A stretch of 64,000 bases of DNA, taken from CAVVJA01 sp963809815. GTDB taxonomy: Bacteria; Actinomycetota; Actinomycetes; Mycobacteriales; Jatrophihabitantaceae. Positions 1-8,565 of the stretch are shown one piece after another. The position numbers were made by a program, and so were the translations under genes. The first letter of the stretch is position 1. Each line of letters begins with the position of its first letter. The notes under the pieces were generated by a model. That model saw nothing but the letters and a program-made list of their open reading frames with translations, made no database searches and was not told where the DNA came from. The DNA lies in the NCBI GenBank assembly GCA_963809815.1, contig CAWELM010000014.1, forward strand, positions 186,001 through 250,000, written 5' to 3'.

Positions 1-975
1 GAGCGGCTCAGCGGCCGATTCGACATCCTCGGCGCCGTGCTGTCGGTGGCGGGCATGGTCGGTCTCGTATATGGCTTCATCCACGCGGCCCACGACGGCT
101 GGAGCAACTCGGTAACGGTGGGGACGTTGACGTTGTCGGTGATCCTCCTCGGCGCGTTCGTCGCGTGGGAGGCGTACACGCCAAATGCGATGATGCCGTT
201 GCGCATCTTCGCCAACCGGAGCCGGTCCGGGTCGTATCTGGTGATGCTCATCATCGGCGCGGCGATGTTCGGGATGTTCTACTTCCTGACCTTCTTCGTC
301 CAGGGCGTCCTTGGCTACTCCGCGTTGAAGGCCGGTGTCGCGTTCCTGCCGTTCTGTGCGGTGATCGTCATCGGATCAGGATTCGCCAGCCAGATCATGC
401 CGAGATCGGGTCCAAAGATCCTGATCACCGGTGGCGTCGCGTTGGCGACGGTCGCGCTGTTCCTGTTCTCGCGCGTCACCGTGACGACGACGTACTGGGG
501 CGGCCTGTTCCCGGCGATGATGGTGATGGCCGCGGGCTTGTCGTTGGTCTTCGTGCCGCTGACGAGCACCGCCGTGTCGAAGGTCGCGCCCACTGATGCC
601 GGACTTGCATCGGCGCTGCTGAACGTCGGCCAGCAGGTGGGTGGATCGATCGGCCTGTCGGTGCTGGCGACGGTGGCGGCGACGGCGTCGCGGAACTCGT
701 TCAAGAACGAGGTCGCCAAGCTCCCGCCGGGCTCCCGGCAGCATTTCGCCGATCTGGCGGCCAGCTCGACGACCGGCCGGCCACCGTCTGTGGGCGCGCT
801 AACTGACCCGGCCGCCGTGCACGCGTACAACGTCGTGCAAGCGCACGCTTCGGGTCAGGGGTTCCTGACCGCCGCGATCTTCGCTCTGGTGGCAGTCGTC
901 GTCTCCGCAGTGATGATCAACGTCAAGAGGACGGACGTGGCGGCGAGTCCTGCGGAGGCCATGGCCGCCGCCTGA
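1..975 (+). CDS. MFS drug-type exporter, C-terminal part (left-truncated)
   Basis: The frame is open from base 1 to a stop at 973-975, so this is the last ~324 residues of a gene that begins outside the window. It shows at least six hydrophobic segments, including a stretch that reads GMFYFLTFFVQGVLGYSALKAG, which is typical of the second half of DHA2-family (14-helix, EmrB/QacA-like) multidrug proton antiporters in the cytoplasmic membrane. A hydrophilic insertion near visible residues 230-270 separates the last helices, also usual in this family. The substrate cannot be read from this part. The gene converges on the serine dehydratase gene, with a shared hairpin terminator between them. Confidence 0.85.
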   Translation, partial: ERLSGRFDILGAVLSVAGMVGLVYGFIHAAHDGWSNSVTVGTLTLSVILLGAFVAWEAYTPNAMMPLRIFANRSRSGSYLVMLIIGAAMFGMFYFLTFFVQGVLGYSALKAGVAFLPFCAVIVIGSGFASQIMPRSGPKILITGGVALATVALFLFSRVTVTTTYWGGLFPAMMVMAAGLSLVFVPLTSTAVSKVAPTDAGLASALLNVGQQVGGSIGLSVLATVAATASRNSFKNEVAKLPPGSRQHFADLAASSTTGRPPSVGALTDPAAVHAYNVVQAHASGQGFLTAAIFALVAVVVSAVMINVKRTDVAASPAEAMAAA

Positions 976-983
976 TCAAGCAC

Positions 984-1032
984 GATCGGCCCGCCCGCGC
1001 CCCGACTTTCGGAGGATGCGGGCGGGCCGATC
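984..1032. terminator. Bidirectional hairpin terminator
   Basis: A perfect 15-bp inverted repeat (GATCGGCCCGCCCGC at 984-998 and its complement at 1018-1032) encloses a 19-base loop. It sits exactly between two convergent genes, so it can end transcription from both sides. There is no clear U-tract, as is common for actinobacterial terminators. Confidence 0.75.
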
Positions 1033-1037
1033 TCTGC

Positions 1038-2408
1038 TCAGCACTCGATGACGTTGACGGCAAGCCCGCCGCGCGCGGTCTCCTTGTACTTGACCTTCAT
1101 GTCGGCGCCGGTCTCGCGCATTGTCTTGATCACCTTGTCCAGGCTGACGATGTGCCTGCCGTCGCCCCGGAGCGCAATACGGGCGGCATTGATCGCCTTC
1201 ACCGCCGCCATGGCATTTCGCTCGATGCACGGCACCTGGACCAGACCGCCTACCGGGTCGCAGGTCAGGCCGAGGTTGTGCTCCATGCCGATTTCGGCTG
1301 CGTTCTCGACCTGATCTGCAGTTCCACCCAGGACCTCGCACAACGCGCCGGCCGCCATCGAGCAGGCCGAACCGACCTCGCCCTGACAGCCGACCTCGGC
1401 TCCGGAGATCGATGCGTTCTCCTTATAGAGCACGCCGATAGCGCCGGCGGTGAGCAAGAACTCCACGACACCGTCATCCGAGGCGCCAGGGACGAACCGC
1501 GCGTAGTAGTGCAGCACCGCGGGAATTACCCCGGCCGCGCCGTTGGTAGGTGCAGTCACGACCCGACCTCCGGCGGCGTTCTCCTCGTTCACCGCCAGCG
1601 CGAACAAGTCGACCCAGTCAATGACTCGCAAGGGATCGGTCGAATACGGCTCCTGACACAACCGTTGGTAAAGCTCCGGCGCCCGCCGCCGCACCTTCAA
1701 GCCGCCCGGCAACGTGCCGTCATGCGACCAGCCGTTGTGCACGCATTCCTGCATAACGCCCCAGATGCTGAGCAAGCCCGAACGAATATCGTCGGGTGTT
1801 CGCCAGCTGGACTCGTTCGCCAACATCACGCCGCTGATTGGTAGCCCCGATTCGGCGCATCGGGCCAGCAGCTCTGCCCCGGTGCTGAACGGGTAGCGCA
1901 CCTGGGTGTCGTCCGGCTTGATGCGGTCGGCACCGGCGGCCGACTCGTCGACGACGAAACCGCCGCCGACCGAGTAGTACACGCGCTCTCGCAGCAGGGC
2001 GTCGTCGCGGTCGAACACGACGAAGCGCAACCCATTCGGATGGAACGGCAACGACGTCCGCCGATGCAGCACCAGATCGTCGGGGCTGAACGCGACATCG
2101 TGCTTGCCGAGCAGCGCGATCCGGCCCTGCTCCCGTACCTCGGCGGCTCGGCTCGGGAGCGTAGCGGTATCGACGGTCTCGGGCGTCTCGCCGAGCAGAC
2201 CCATGATCACGGCCCGATCGCTACCGTGCCCGTGGCCGGTGGCGCCCAGCGAGCCGTACAGCTCGACTCGTACGCGATGCACCTGATCGAGCACGCCGTC
2301 GTCGAGCAACTCGGTGGCGAAGATGCGCGCCGCTCGCATCGGTCCGACGGTGTGCGAGCTGGATGGGCCGATGCCGATGGAGAACAGGTCGAACACGCTG
2401 ATGGTCAC
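1038..2408 (-). CDS. sdaA: L-serine dehydratase (ammonia-lyase), single-chain [4Fe-4S] type
   Basis: The enzyme converts L-serine to pyruvate and ammonia in the cytoplasm. The N-terminal beta domain opens with the family signature FSIGIGPSSSHTVGPMRAA around residues 7-25. The C-terminal alpha domain carries the glycine-rich APTNGAAGVIPA stretch and the cysteines of CSMAAGALC and CDPVGGLVQVPC that hold the oxygen-labile [4Fe-4S] cluster. About 456 residues is the normal length for the fused single-chain form. The frame is open further upstream, but the GTG at 2408 is chosen because a GGGGGA ribosome site lies 10 bases before it and homologues start just before the FSIGIGPS motif. Confidence 0.93.
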   Translation of the reverse strand: MTISVFDLFSIGIGPSSSHTVGPMRAARIFATELLDDGVLDQVHRVRVELYGSLGATGHGHGSDRAVIMGLLGETPETVDTATLPSRAAEVREQGRIALLGKHDVAFSPDDLVLHRRTSLPFHPNGLRFVVFDRDDALLRERVYYSVGGGFVVDESAAGADRIKPDDTQVRYPFSTGAELLARCAESGLPISGVMLANESSWRTPDDIRSGLLSIWGVMQECVHNGWSHDGTLPGGLKVRRRAPELYQRLCQEPYSTDPLRVIDWVDLFALAVNEENAAGGRVVTAPTNGAAGVIPAVLHYYARFVPGASDDGVVEFLLTAGAIGVLYKENASISGAEVGCQGEVGSACSMAAGALCEVLGGTADQVENAAEIGMEHNLGLTCDPVGGLVQVPCIERNAMAAVKAINAARIALRGDGRHIVSLDKVIKTMRETGADMKVKYKETARGGLAVNVIEC

Positions 2409-2503
2409 ATCACCATCGTCCCCCGAAATCGGGCTGTGCATGCGCCCGGCAAGGACCTGGCCGGGTAGCCCGGCCACGGATCGGCCTCGAATACCGTGGA
2501 CGG

Positions 2504-3238
2504 GTGAGCACGATCCGACGCACGCCGCAGCACAGCGCGACCGTGATTGCGGTACGCGAGCTCACGCCCCGAATGCGCCGGCTGACCGTGTCCGCTCCAA
2601 CACTGCATGACCAGTACCCGCGACCGGCTCAGGACGTCGAGCTGCTGCTAATCGACGACACGGGGCGGCGGGTCAAGCGCCGATACACGATTCGCCACTC
2701 CCGATCTGGCCTCGGCGAATTCGACCTGGACGCCCTGTTGCACGGGACCGCGCACAGCCCGGGCGCCCGCTGGGCCGCGACCGCCCAGCCGGGCGATGCG
2801 ATTGCCTTCGTTGGTCCCCGCGGCCGGCTGGAGCTGACCGACGCGGAGTGGCACCTGTTCGTCGGCGACGAATCGGCGCTGCCCGCTATCGCCGAACTGG
2901 TCGAGGCGCTCCCCCGCGAGCAAATGGCCATCGCCATGCTCGAGGTCGGCGATGCCAGCGACGAACTGCCTTTACACCGTCCCCACGGCGGTGCGCTCGA
3001 GACGCACTGGATCCATCGCCGGAGCCTGCCGCCGGGCCGGCCGGACCTGCTGTCTTCCGGATTGGCCGGCCTGTCTCCGCGACCGGGCATCGGCCACGGC
3101 TATCTACTCGGTGAAAGCCGCGCCATGGTCGCCCTCCGCCCGCGTCTGCGCGGGCTGGGGCTCGAGGACTCCGCCATCTACCTCAAGGGTTACTGGAACG
3201 TCGGCCGGCTCGCCCGGCCGCTCACGACCACGCCGTGA
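2504..3238 (+). CDS. Siderophore-interacting FAD protein (ferric-siderophore reductase family)
   Basis: A 244-residue protein of the SIP family: an N-terminal FAD-binding barrel (residues ~10-110, with the flavin motif RRYTIR) followed by the SIP C-terminal NAD(P)H-binding-like domain ending in KGYWNVGR. Family members reduce ferric siderophores in the cytoplasm to release iron, using NAD(P)H or ferredoxin. The start is a GTG at 2504. The gene is divergent from serine dehydratase with ~95 bases between the starts, so the two promoters must share that space. No siderophore synthesis or uptake gene is adjacent, so the iron role rests on the family assignment alone. Confidence 0.85.
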   Translation: MSTIRRTPQHSATVIAVRELTPRMRRLTVSAPTLHDQYPRPAQDVELLLIDDTGRRVKRRYTIRHSRSGLGEFDLDALLHGTAHSPGARWAATAQPGDAIAFVGPRGRLELTDAEWHLFVGDESALPAIAELVEALPREQMAIAMLEVGDASDELPLHRPHGGALETHWIHRRSLPPGRPDLLSSGLAGLSPRPGIGHGYLLGESRAMVALRPRLRGLGLEDSAIYLKGYWNVGRLARPLTTTP

Positions 3239-3431
3239 ACCCCCGCCAACTGTTGAGAGTCGGTGAGGGTGGCCGAGATGATCTTGGACATCTCGATCTC
3301 GTTCGGCGTTACCTCCGCGATCATCGGAGAGCCGGCCAGCAGACCGGCTCACCCGGTCGAAGCGGCTCCGACTCGCCAAACCCGCGCCGACGGTCTGTTC
3401 CGACCCGCGCCGCGAGTGCCAAGATCGCGTT

Positions 3432-5069
3432 ATGACCAGCCCGCGCGCCGGACAGCCGGCAGCCCCGGAGGATTTGATCGACGTCAGCGCGCTCGTCGCC
3501 GCTTATTACGATCTGCATCCCGATCCGGCCATACCGGAACAGCGGGTCAGCTTCGGCACGTCAGGACACCGGGGATCGTCGCTTACGACGACGTTCAACG
3601 AAGACCACATCATCGCCACAAGTCAGGCGATCTGCGAGTACCGCGCCAGCCAAGGCATCATTGGCCCGCTCTTCCTCGGCGGCGACACCCATGCACTGAG
3701 CGAACCCGCTACGACGTCCGCCCTCGAGGTGTTCGCCGCGAACGACGTCACCGTTCTCATCGACTCCCGGGACGGATACACACCCACTCCGGCGCTGTCC
3801 CGCGCCATCCTCGTGTACAACGCCGACCGGTCGGGGGGCCTCGCCGATGGCGTCGTCGTGACGCCATCGCACAATCCGCCGTCCGACGGCGGCTTCAAAT
3901 ACAACCCTCCCGACGGCGGACCGGCCGGCACCGACATCACCGGCGCGATTCAAAACCGCGCCAACGAGCTGCTCGCCGACGGATGCCGGGGGGTGCGACG
4001 AGTTCCGTCGGCCCAGGCTCGGGCCGCCGAAAGCACGCAGCGTTACGACTATCTGGACGAGTACGTCGGTGCGTTGTCCAACGTGCTCGACCTGGACGCA
4101 ATTCGCACCTCAGGCCTGCACATCGGGGCCGATCCGCTCGGCGGGGCAAGCGTCGCCTACTGGGGCGAAATCGGGTCGCGCTACGGCCTCGACCTGACCG
4201 TTGTGAACCCTGACGTCGACCCTACGTTCCGCTTCATGACCCTCGACTGGGACGGCAAGATCCGCATGGACTGCTCGTCCCGGTACGCAATGGCGTCACT
4301 CATCGCCCGGCAGCATGACTTCGACATCGCGACCGGTAACGACACCGACGCCGACCGGCACGGCATCGTCACGCCCGACGGCGGACTGATGAATCCGAAC
4401 CACTACCTCGCCGTAGCCATTCAGTACCTCTACCAGCGACGCACGTCCTGGCCGGCTCATTCGTCGGTCGGCAAGACGCTCGTCAGCTCGTCCATGATCG
4501 ACAAGGTTGCGGGGGGGCTCCCGCGGCCACTCTTGGAGGTGCCGGTCGGCTTCAAATGGTTCGTGCCCGGGCTACGCGACGGATCGGTCGCATTCGGCGG
4601 CGAGGAGAGTGCCGGCGCATCGTTCCTCCAGCAGGACGGATCGGTGTGGACCACCGACAAGGATGGGATCATCATGTGCCTGCTCGCGTCGGAGATCACC
4701 GCGACAACCGGTCAGACGCCGTCGGTTCACTACCGTGCACTCACCGCTAGCTACGGCGAACCGGCCTACGCGCGCATTGATTCACCCGCTACCCGCGAGC
4801 AAAAGGCGGTGCTCGGCCGGCTGTCGCCCGAACAGGTCACCGCCGACGAGCTAGCGGGCGAGAAGATCCTGGCCAAGCTGACGACGGCGCCCGGCAACGG
4901 GGCACCGATCGGTGGGCTGAAGGTGGTCAGCGAATCGGGATGGTTCGCCGCGCGTCCGTCGGGCACCGAGGACGTCTACAAGCTCTACGCGGAGTCCTTC
5001 CGCGGGCCCGACCATCTGGCCCAGATCCAGCAGGAAGCACGCTCGATCGTTGCGGCCGCGCTTGGCTGA
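3432..5069 (+). CDS. pgm: Phosphoglucomutase (alpha-D-glucose-specific)
   Basis: Interconverts glucose 1-phosphate and glucose 6-phosphate, feeding glycogen, trehalose and nucleotide-sugar synthesis. At 545 residues it has the full length of the bacterial alpha-phosphohexomutase group. All four active-site loops are visible: the phosphoserine loop TPSHNPPSDGG, the metal-binding loop NDTDADRHG, the sugar-binding loop GGEESAG, and the phosphate-binding loop RPSGTEDVYKLYAESF near the C terminus. The ATG lies ~190 bases after the SIP gene, with no gene visible in the gap. Its product would supply precursors for the glycan locus at 19-27 kb, but there is no operon link. Confidence 0.95.
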   Translation: MTSPRAGQPAAPEDLIDVSALVAAYYDLHPDPAIPEQRVSFGTSGHRGSSLTTTFNEDHIIATSQAICEYRASQGIIGPLFLGGDTHALSEPATTSALEVFAANDVTVLIDSRDGYTPTPALSRAILVYNADRSGGLADGVVVTPSHNPPSDGGFKYNPPDGGPAGTDITGAIQNRANELLADGCRGVRRVPSAQARAAESTQRYDYLDEYVGALSNVLDLDAIRTSGLHIGADPLGGASVAYWGEIGSRYGLDLTVVNPDVDPTFRFMTLDWDGKIRMDCSSRYAMASLIARQHDFDIATGNDTDADRHGIVTPDGGLMNPNHYLAVAIQYLYQRRTSWPAHSSVGKTLVSSSMIDKVAGGLPRPLLEVPVGFKWFVPGLRDGSVAFGGEESAGASFLQQDGSVWTTDKDGIIMCLLASEITATTGQTPSVHYRALTASYGEPAYARIDSPATREQKAVLGRLSPEQVTADELAGEKILAKLTTAPGNGAPIGGLKVVSESGWFAARPSGTEDVYKLYAESFRGPDHLAQIQQEARSIVAAALG

Positions 5070-5084
5070 CTGTGGCTACGCGGG

Positions 5085-6236
5085 TCAGCCGGGGCAGCGA
5101 GCCGGCAATCGCTTCGTGACAACACTCGTCGCCGCGAGGAACCCCGTCGGCCCCGCGGCATACACGACACCGTTGGCCGATGTGACCGGGCCCGTGATTT
5201 CCGTCCAGCTCGCGAGCTCAGCCCCGGTCCGTGGATCGAGGCACGACACACCGCCACCGAAGGTCATCCAGAGGACATGCTGCCCCGGCCATATGACGAC
5301 ACCCGAATTCACCTTGCGCTCCACCGCGAGCGGCGGTTGCCGGTCCGGCCCGTTGATGAGCGTGATGTGCCGTGCGGCGCCATAGCCGCCGACCCAGGCC
5401 ATGCCATCCACGACAGCCAGTGATGATCGGCCGGTCGGCACGAGGTCATCGCGTCCGACGTAGAGATTGGCGACATTGATCCCATACGTCTGGCCTGGCG
5501 ATCCGGTTGTGACCGCTAACACCCGATTACGCAAGGGGTCGGCCGCTACGGCGTAGGTGTAGCGGTACGAGCCGGGTACCAGGGCGGGTTGGCCGGTGGG
5601 TCCCGAGACGACGTAGACCCCCGCGTCTGAGGCCAGCCACATCCGGCCCCCGAACGCGGCCGCCGCGTTCACCCAGCTCGGGATGAGGACGCGTCCTCGC
5701 CATGCGAGGGTGCGACTGTCATATGCCGTGGCCGAGCCGAAGTTCTGTCGCCGACCAAGAACCCAGACCAGACGCTTAGCCGGATCATCGACGACCGCGA
5801 AGCCACTCCGAGGGGCGCGCACCTGGCGAACCGCGCCATGCGGATCGCGCAAGGTCAACTGCGGTGGGTTGGTGGACAGTACGTACAGCCCATTGCCGCT
5901 CGCCGCCATGGCCAACAGCTGATTCTGGGGCAGCGCCAGTGCCGGGGACTGGGATCCGGTCGAGCTTGGCAGCACAGCCGGAGTCGGCGGGACAGCCACT
6001 GGCCGATCGGATCGCCCCCCAGCGGTGACGCGCACGACGGTCACCGCCACGAGCATCGCCACCGCGAGCCCTATGGCCGCCCAAGCAAGCCGGTGACGCC
6101 GGAGATCACCAACAACTGACCGATCCCTTGGGGCGGGAAGCTCCTCGACCGGCCCCGCACTCGGGTCGGTGACCGCGAGCCACACGACGTCGGAGTCCGC
6201 ACCGCGGTCCGTTCGGCCTTCCACCGCACTCTTCAC
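5085..6236 (-). CDS. Membrane-anchored propeller-like protein, copy 2
   Basis: About 383 residues. A short acidic head containing DSDVVWLAV is followed by one transmembrane helix (about residues 45-68). The outer part has regularly spaced W-V-L-G, M-W-L-A, A-W-V-G and L-W-M-T strands, as expected for a repeated beta-strand (propeller-like) domain exposed outside the membrane. It is a clear paralogue of the gene just upstream, sharing the SSLAVVDG-MWV-GG/FG core and the DSDVVW head. The start is the GTG at 6236, supported by AAGGGG 5-6 bases upstream; only 10 bases separate it from the upstream stop, so the two are co-transcribed and probably coupled. The function is unknown, and the propeller reading is an inference from strand pattern. 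Confidence 0.6.
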   Translation of the reverse strand: MKSAVEGRTDRGADSDVVWLAVTDPSAGPVEELPAPRDRSVVGDLRRHRLAWAAIGLAVAMLVAVTVVRVTAGGRSDRPVAVPPTPAVLPSSTGSQSPALALPQNQLLAMAASGNGLYVLSTNPPQLTLRDPHGAVRQVRAPRSGFAVVDDPAKRLVWVLGRRQNFGSATAYDSRTLAWRGRVLIPSWVNAAAAFGGRMWLASDAGVYVVSGPTGQPALVPGSYRYTYAVAADPLRNRVLAVTTGSPGQTYGINVANLYVGRDDLVPTGRSSLAVVDGMAWVGGYGAARHITLINGPDRQPPLAVERKVNSGVVIWPGQHVLWMTFGGGVSCLDPRTGAELASWTEITGPVTSANGVVYAAGPTGFLAATSVVTKRLPARCPG

Positions 6237-6246
6237 ATGTGCCCCT

Positions 6247-7461
6247 TCAGCCCCGGCAGCCACGGGGAATGACGTGCTGCGCGAGGCCGGACGTGCCCAT
6301 GGAGTACAGGATCCCCCGCCGAGCGGCGATCGGGCCACTCAGACCCGGCCACCGAGCCATCGTCGCCCCGGTCTGAGCGTCGAGGCAGGACACTCCGGCG
6401 GCGTAACTGAGCCACACAACGTGGTGTCCTGGCGAGATGGCGGCACCGGCGCCCACGACGTGATCGACCTCGAGCGGATTCGCGTTCCAGGCATCCGGGT
6501 CGAGACGGAACACATGGCGGGTCGGGCCGAATCCGGCCACCCACATCGCACCGTCCACGACCGCGAGCGATGACCGGCCGGTGGGGAGCTGGGCGATCCG
6601 TCCGATCGTGCCGGACGGCGTGATGCGGAGCAGCTGAGCCGGCATCGAGATGGTCACGGCGATGAGTTGGTCGCGAGCGGGGTCGGCGACGATGGATACG
6701 ACGTCTGGCCAGGCGCGGGACACGAGCGCCGCCGCAGTGGCGCCGCGTCGCAGCACGTAGACGCCGCCGTCGGTGCCAAGCCAGATGGCGTCGCCAAGCA
6801 CCGCGGCCGAGTTGACGTGGCTGGGCAGGCGTACGACCGACAACCGCGCCAAGGTATCCAGGTCGTAGGACGAAGCGGTGGGTCCATCGCCGTCCGCAGC
6901 GGCAAATACCCATAGGCGGCCGGTCGAACGATCGACAAGCAGGTCCGTTGCGCCGAGTGGGGGGATCACGCGGAGCGGCGACCGAGAGCCGTCCTGACGC
7001 GTGAGCTGCGCCGGCTCGGCCGTCAAGGAGTAGATCGCGGCGTCCGTCGCCGTCATCGCGAGCAGACGGTGCGCCCCGATCGGCACGGCGTAATGACCCT
7101 CGGCGACCATACGTCGTGCGGCAACCGGCCCGGCCGGGACCCGACCGGGCGTAGGAGCACCGATGTCCCGGTCTGTCGCAACCAACGCCACGGTGATGAT
7201 CGCGGCACCGGCCAGCACCCTCCGCCCGATCCGCCCCGGACGCCAACGCCCCGGCCGGCCCGGCGATGCCTCGCCGATCACCTCTTCGACTGACGCCGCG
7301 TCGTTACCCCCCGGCGTCCGCACCCAAACGACGTCGGAGTCCTGGCAACGTTCGGGAACGCAGGTCACGACCCGTCCAGTGTTCCCCGGCGGGCGGCGCG
7401 GCGCAGCCGGGGCCAGCTCGTAGATACGCGTGACGACCGGGCCGCGAACCTCCATACTCAT
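6247..7461 (-). CDS. Membrane-anchored propeller-like protein, copy 1
   Basis: First gene of the tandem pair. It has a cytoplasmic head with DSDVVW, one transmembrane helix (GRRVLAGAAIITVALVA), then an extracytoplasmic domain of repeated strands that aligns with its downstream neighbour (for example TGRSSLAVVDGAMWVAGFG). Two starts are possible: the ATG at 7461, used here, or the GTG at 7368, which would align better with the paralogue start. Neither has a strong ribosome site. The gene is divergent from the LuxR-type regulator at 7523, with 61 bases (or ~155) between, so the regulator may control the pair. Function is unknown. Confidence 0.6.
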   Translation of the reverse strand: MSMEVRGPVVTRIYELAPAAPRRPPGNTGRVVTCVPERCQDSDVVWVRTPGGNDAASVEEVIGEASPGRPGRWRPGRIGRRVLAGAAIITVALVATDRDIGAPTPGRVPAGPVAARRMVAEGHYAVPIGAHRLLAMTATDAAIYSLTAEPAQLTRQDGSRSPLRVIPPLGATDLLVDRSTGRLWVFAAADGDGPTASSYDLDTLARLSVVRLPSHVNSAAVLGDAIWLGTDGGVYVLRRGATAAALVSRAWPDVVSIVADPARDQLIAVTISMPAQLLRITPSGTIGRIAQLPTGRSSLAVVDGAMWVAGFGPTRHVFRLDPDAWNANPLEVDHVVGAGAAISPGHHVVWLSYAAGVSCLDAQTGATMARWPGLSGPIAARRGILYSMGTSGLAQHVIPRGCRG

Positions 7462-7522
7462 GGGCACCGGTTCGCGCACGCTCGGACGGCCCAGGCAGCC
7501 GCGGACCGTCCCGGGGGGGACG

Positions 7523-8230
7523 ATGGACAACACTGCGCTCGGCGCGCGTGATGTCGGCGTGCCGTCCTCCATCGAGCGCATCACCAGCGCCAGCGCGATG
7601 GCAAGGCTGACCGCGCATTACGTGGAGTCCAGCCGCGACCAATTGATGTCGATTTCGCCCGGCCGCGTTCCCAGCCGGCCCGATGCCCAGTCCAGGCTCG
7701 CCACCGCGGTGGCCACGGGGGAACGAGCGGTTAGCCGGCGCACCATCTACCACCAGCGGGCGGTGCGCGACCGGGTCACGCAGCGATACCTCCACGAGCT
7801 GGCACAGCTTGGCGTCCTGGTCCGGCTGGCCGAATGCATTCCGGCCCGGGCGATCATCGTGGATCGTTCGATCGCCCTGCTGACCGTTCCGGGCCAACGC
7901 GGACCCGACGAGCAGATGGCCGTGGTCCGTGATCCCAGCCTGGTGTCCTGGTTGGTGATGAGCTTCGAGCAGCTGTGGGCGGACTCGATGCCGCTCGAGG
8001 CGCCGGCTTCCGCCACCCGACAAGACGTCCAGCTCGCGCATACTCAGGCGGCCATCCTGCGCATGTTGGCCGAAGGCGAGAAGGACGAGGCCATCTCACG
8101 GCGGCTGTCCATCTCTGTTCGCACCTGCCGTCGCCACATCGCCGACTACATGGCTCAGGTGGGGGCCTCCAGCCGGTTCCAGGCCGGCGTCATCGCAGCG
8201 ACTGCCGGCTACCTCACGTCACCCTTCTAG
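7523..8230 (+). CDS. LuxR-type transcriptional regulator with uncharacterised sensor domain
   Basis: About 235 residues. The C-terminal ~60 residues form a LuxR/GerE helix-turn-helix (ILRMLAEGEKDEAISRRLSIS followed by VRTCRRHIADYM). The N-terminal part reads SIERITSASAMARLTAHYV and shows no receiver-domain aspartate pattern, so it is not a classical response regulator. Similar proteins in actinobacteria carry a degenerate phospholipase-D-like or TrmB-like sensor, but I cannot confirm that here. The ATG at 7523 is chosen over an upstream in-frame start because GGGGGG lies immediately before it. Candidate targets are the divergent propeller pair and, downstream on the same strand, the small peptide gene and the cox operon. 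Confidence 0.75.
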   Translation: MDNTALGARDVGVPSSIERITSASAMARLTAHYVESSRDQLMSISPGRVPSRPDAQSRLATAVATGERAVSRRTIYHQRAVRDRVTQRYLHELAQLGVLVRLAECIPARAIIVDRSIALLTVPGQRGPDEQMAVVRDPSLVSWLVMSFEQLWADSMPLEAPASATRQDVQLAHTQAAILRMLAEGEKDEAISRRLSISVRTCRRHIADYMAQVGASSRFQAGVIAATAGYLTSPF

Positions 8231-8313
8231 AGCGGTCCGTAGCCGTTCGTAGATCCACGTTGCATACACAACCACGTCGGGATGATGATGAAATTCCCTC
8301 GAGGTGGTGGTTC

Positions 8314-8520
8314 GTGCTTGGACAGCGCCGGAACATCGTGGCCGCAGCCGCCCTTGGTGCGATGGTCGTGCTCGCACCGACTCCCGGTGCGATGACCACA
8401 CTGACATCCAGCTGTGGCTGCTGCTGCGCCCACCAGAGCGGGTTGGTCAGCCAGAACGTCGCGCGAACCCCCCGCAGACGACGCTCGGGCCGGCCGCAAC
8501 AGGTCCGAACCGAGCACTGA
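8314..8520 (+). CDS. Possible small exported Cys-rich peptide (68 aa)
   Basis: A GTG at 8314 preceded by GAGGTGG with 6-base spacing opens a 68-residue frame. Residues ~2-25 look like a signal peptide or membrane helix: basic QRRN, then IVAAAALGAMVVLAP. Next comes a cysteine cluster SSCGCCCAHQSG, then an Arg-rich tail. The gene lies between the LuxR regulator and coxM on the same strand, with 45 bases before coxM. Cys-rich clusters of this kind can bind metals or be the core of a modified peptide, but nothing here proves either. It could be a chance frame; no homologue is known to me. Confidence 0.35.
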   Translation: MLGQRRNIVAAAALGAMVVLAPTPGAMTTLTSSCGCCCAHQSGLVSQNVARTPRRRRSGRPQQVRTEH

Positions 8521-8565
8521 GGCCGGCCGCGGACGCGGCGGGGGGTGGCCAGATAGGACGCCAGG

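Noticed and set aside
3239..3431. Short frame starting VRVAEMILDISISF before pgm
   Set aside because: Continues only as Arg-rich shadow of pgm; no family match recognised.
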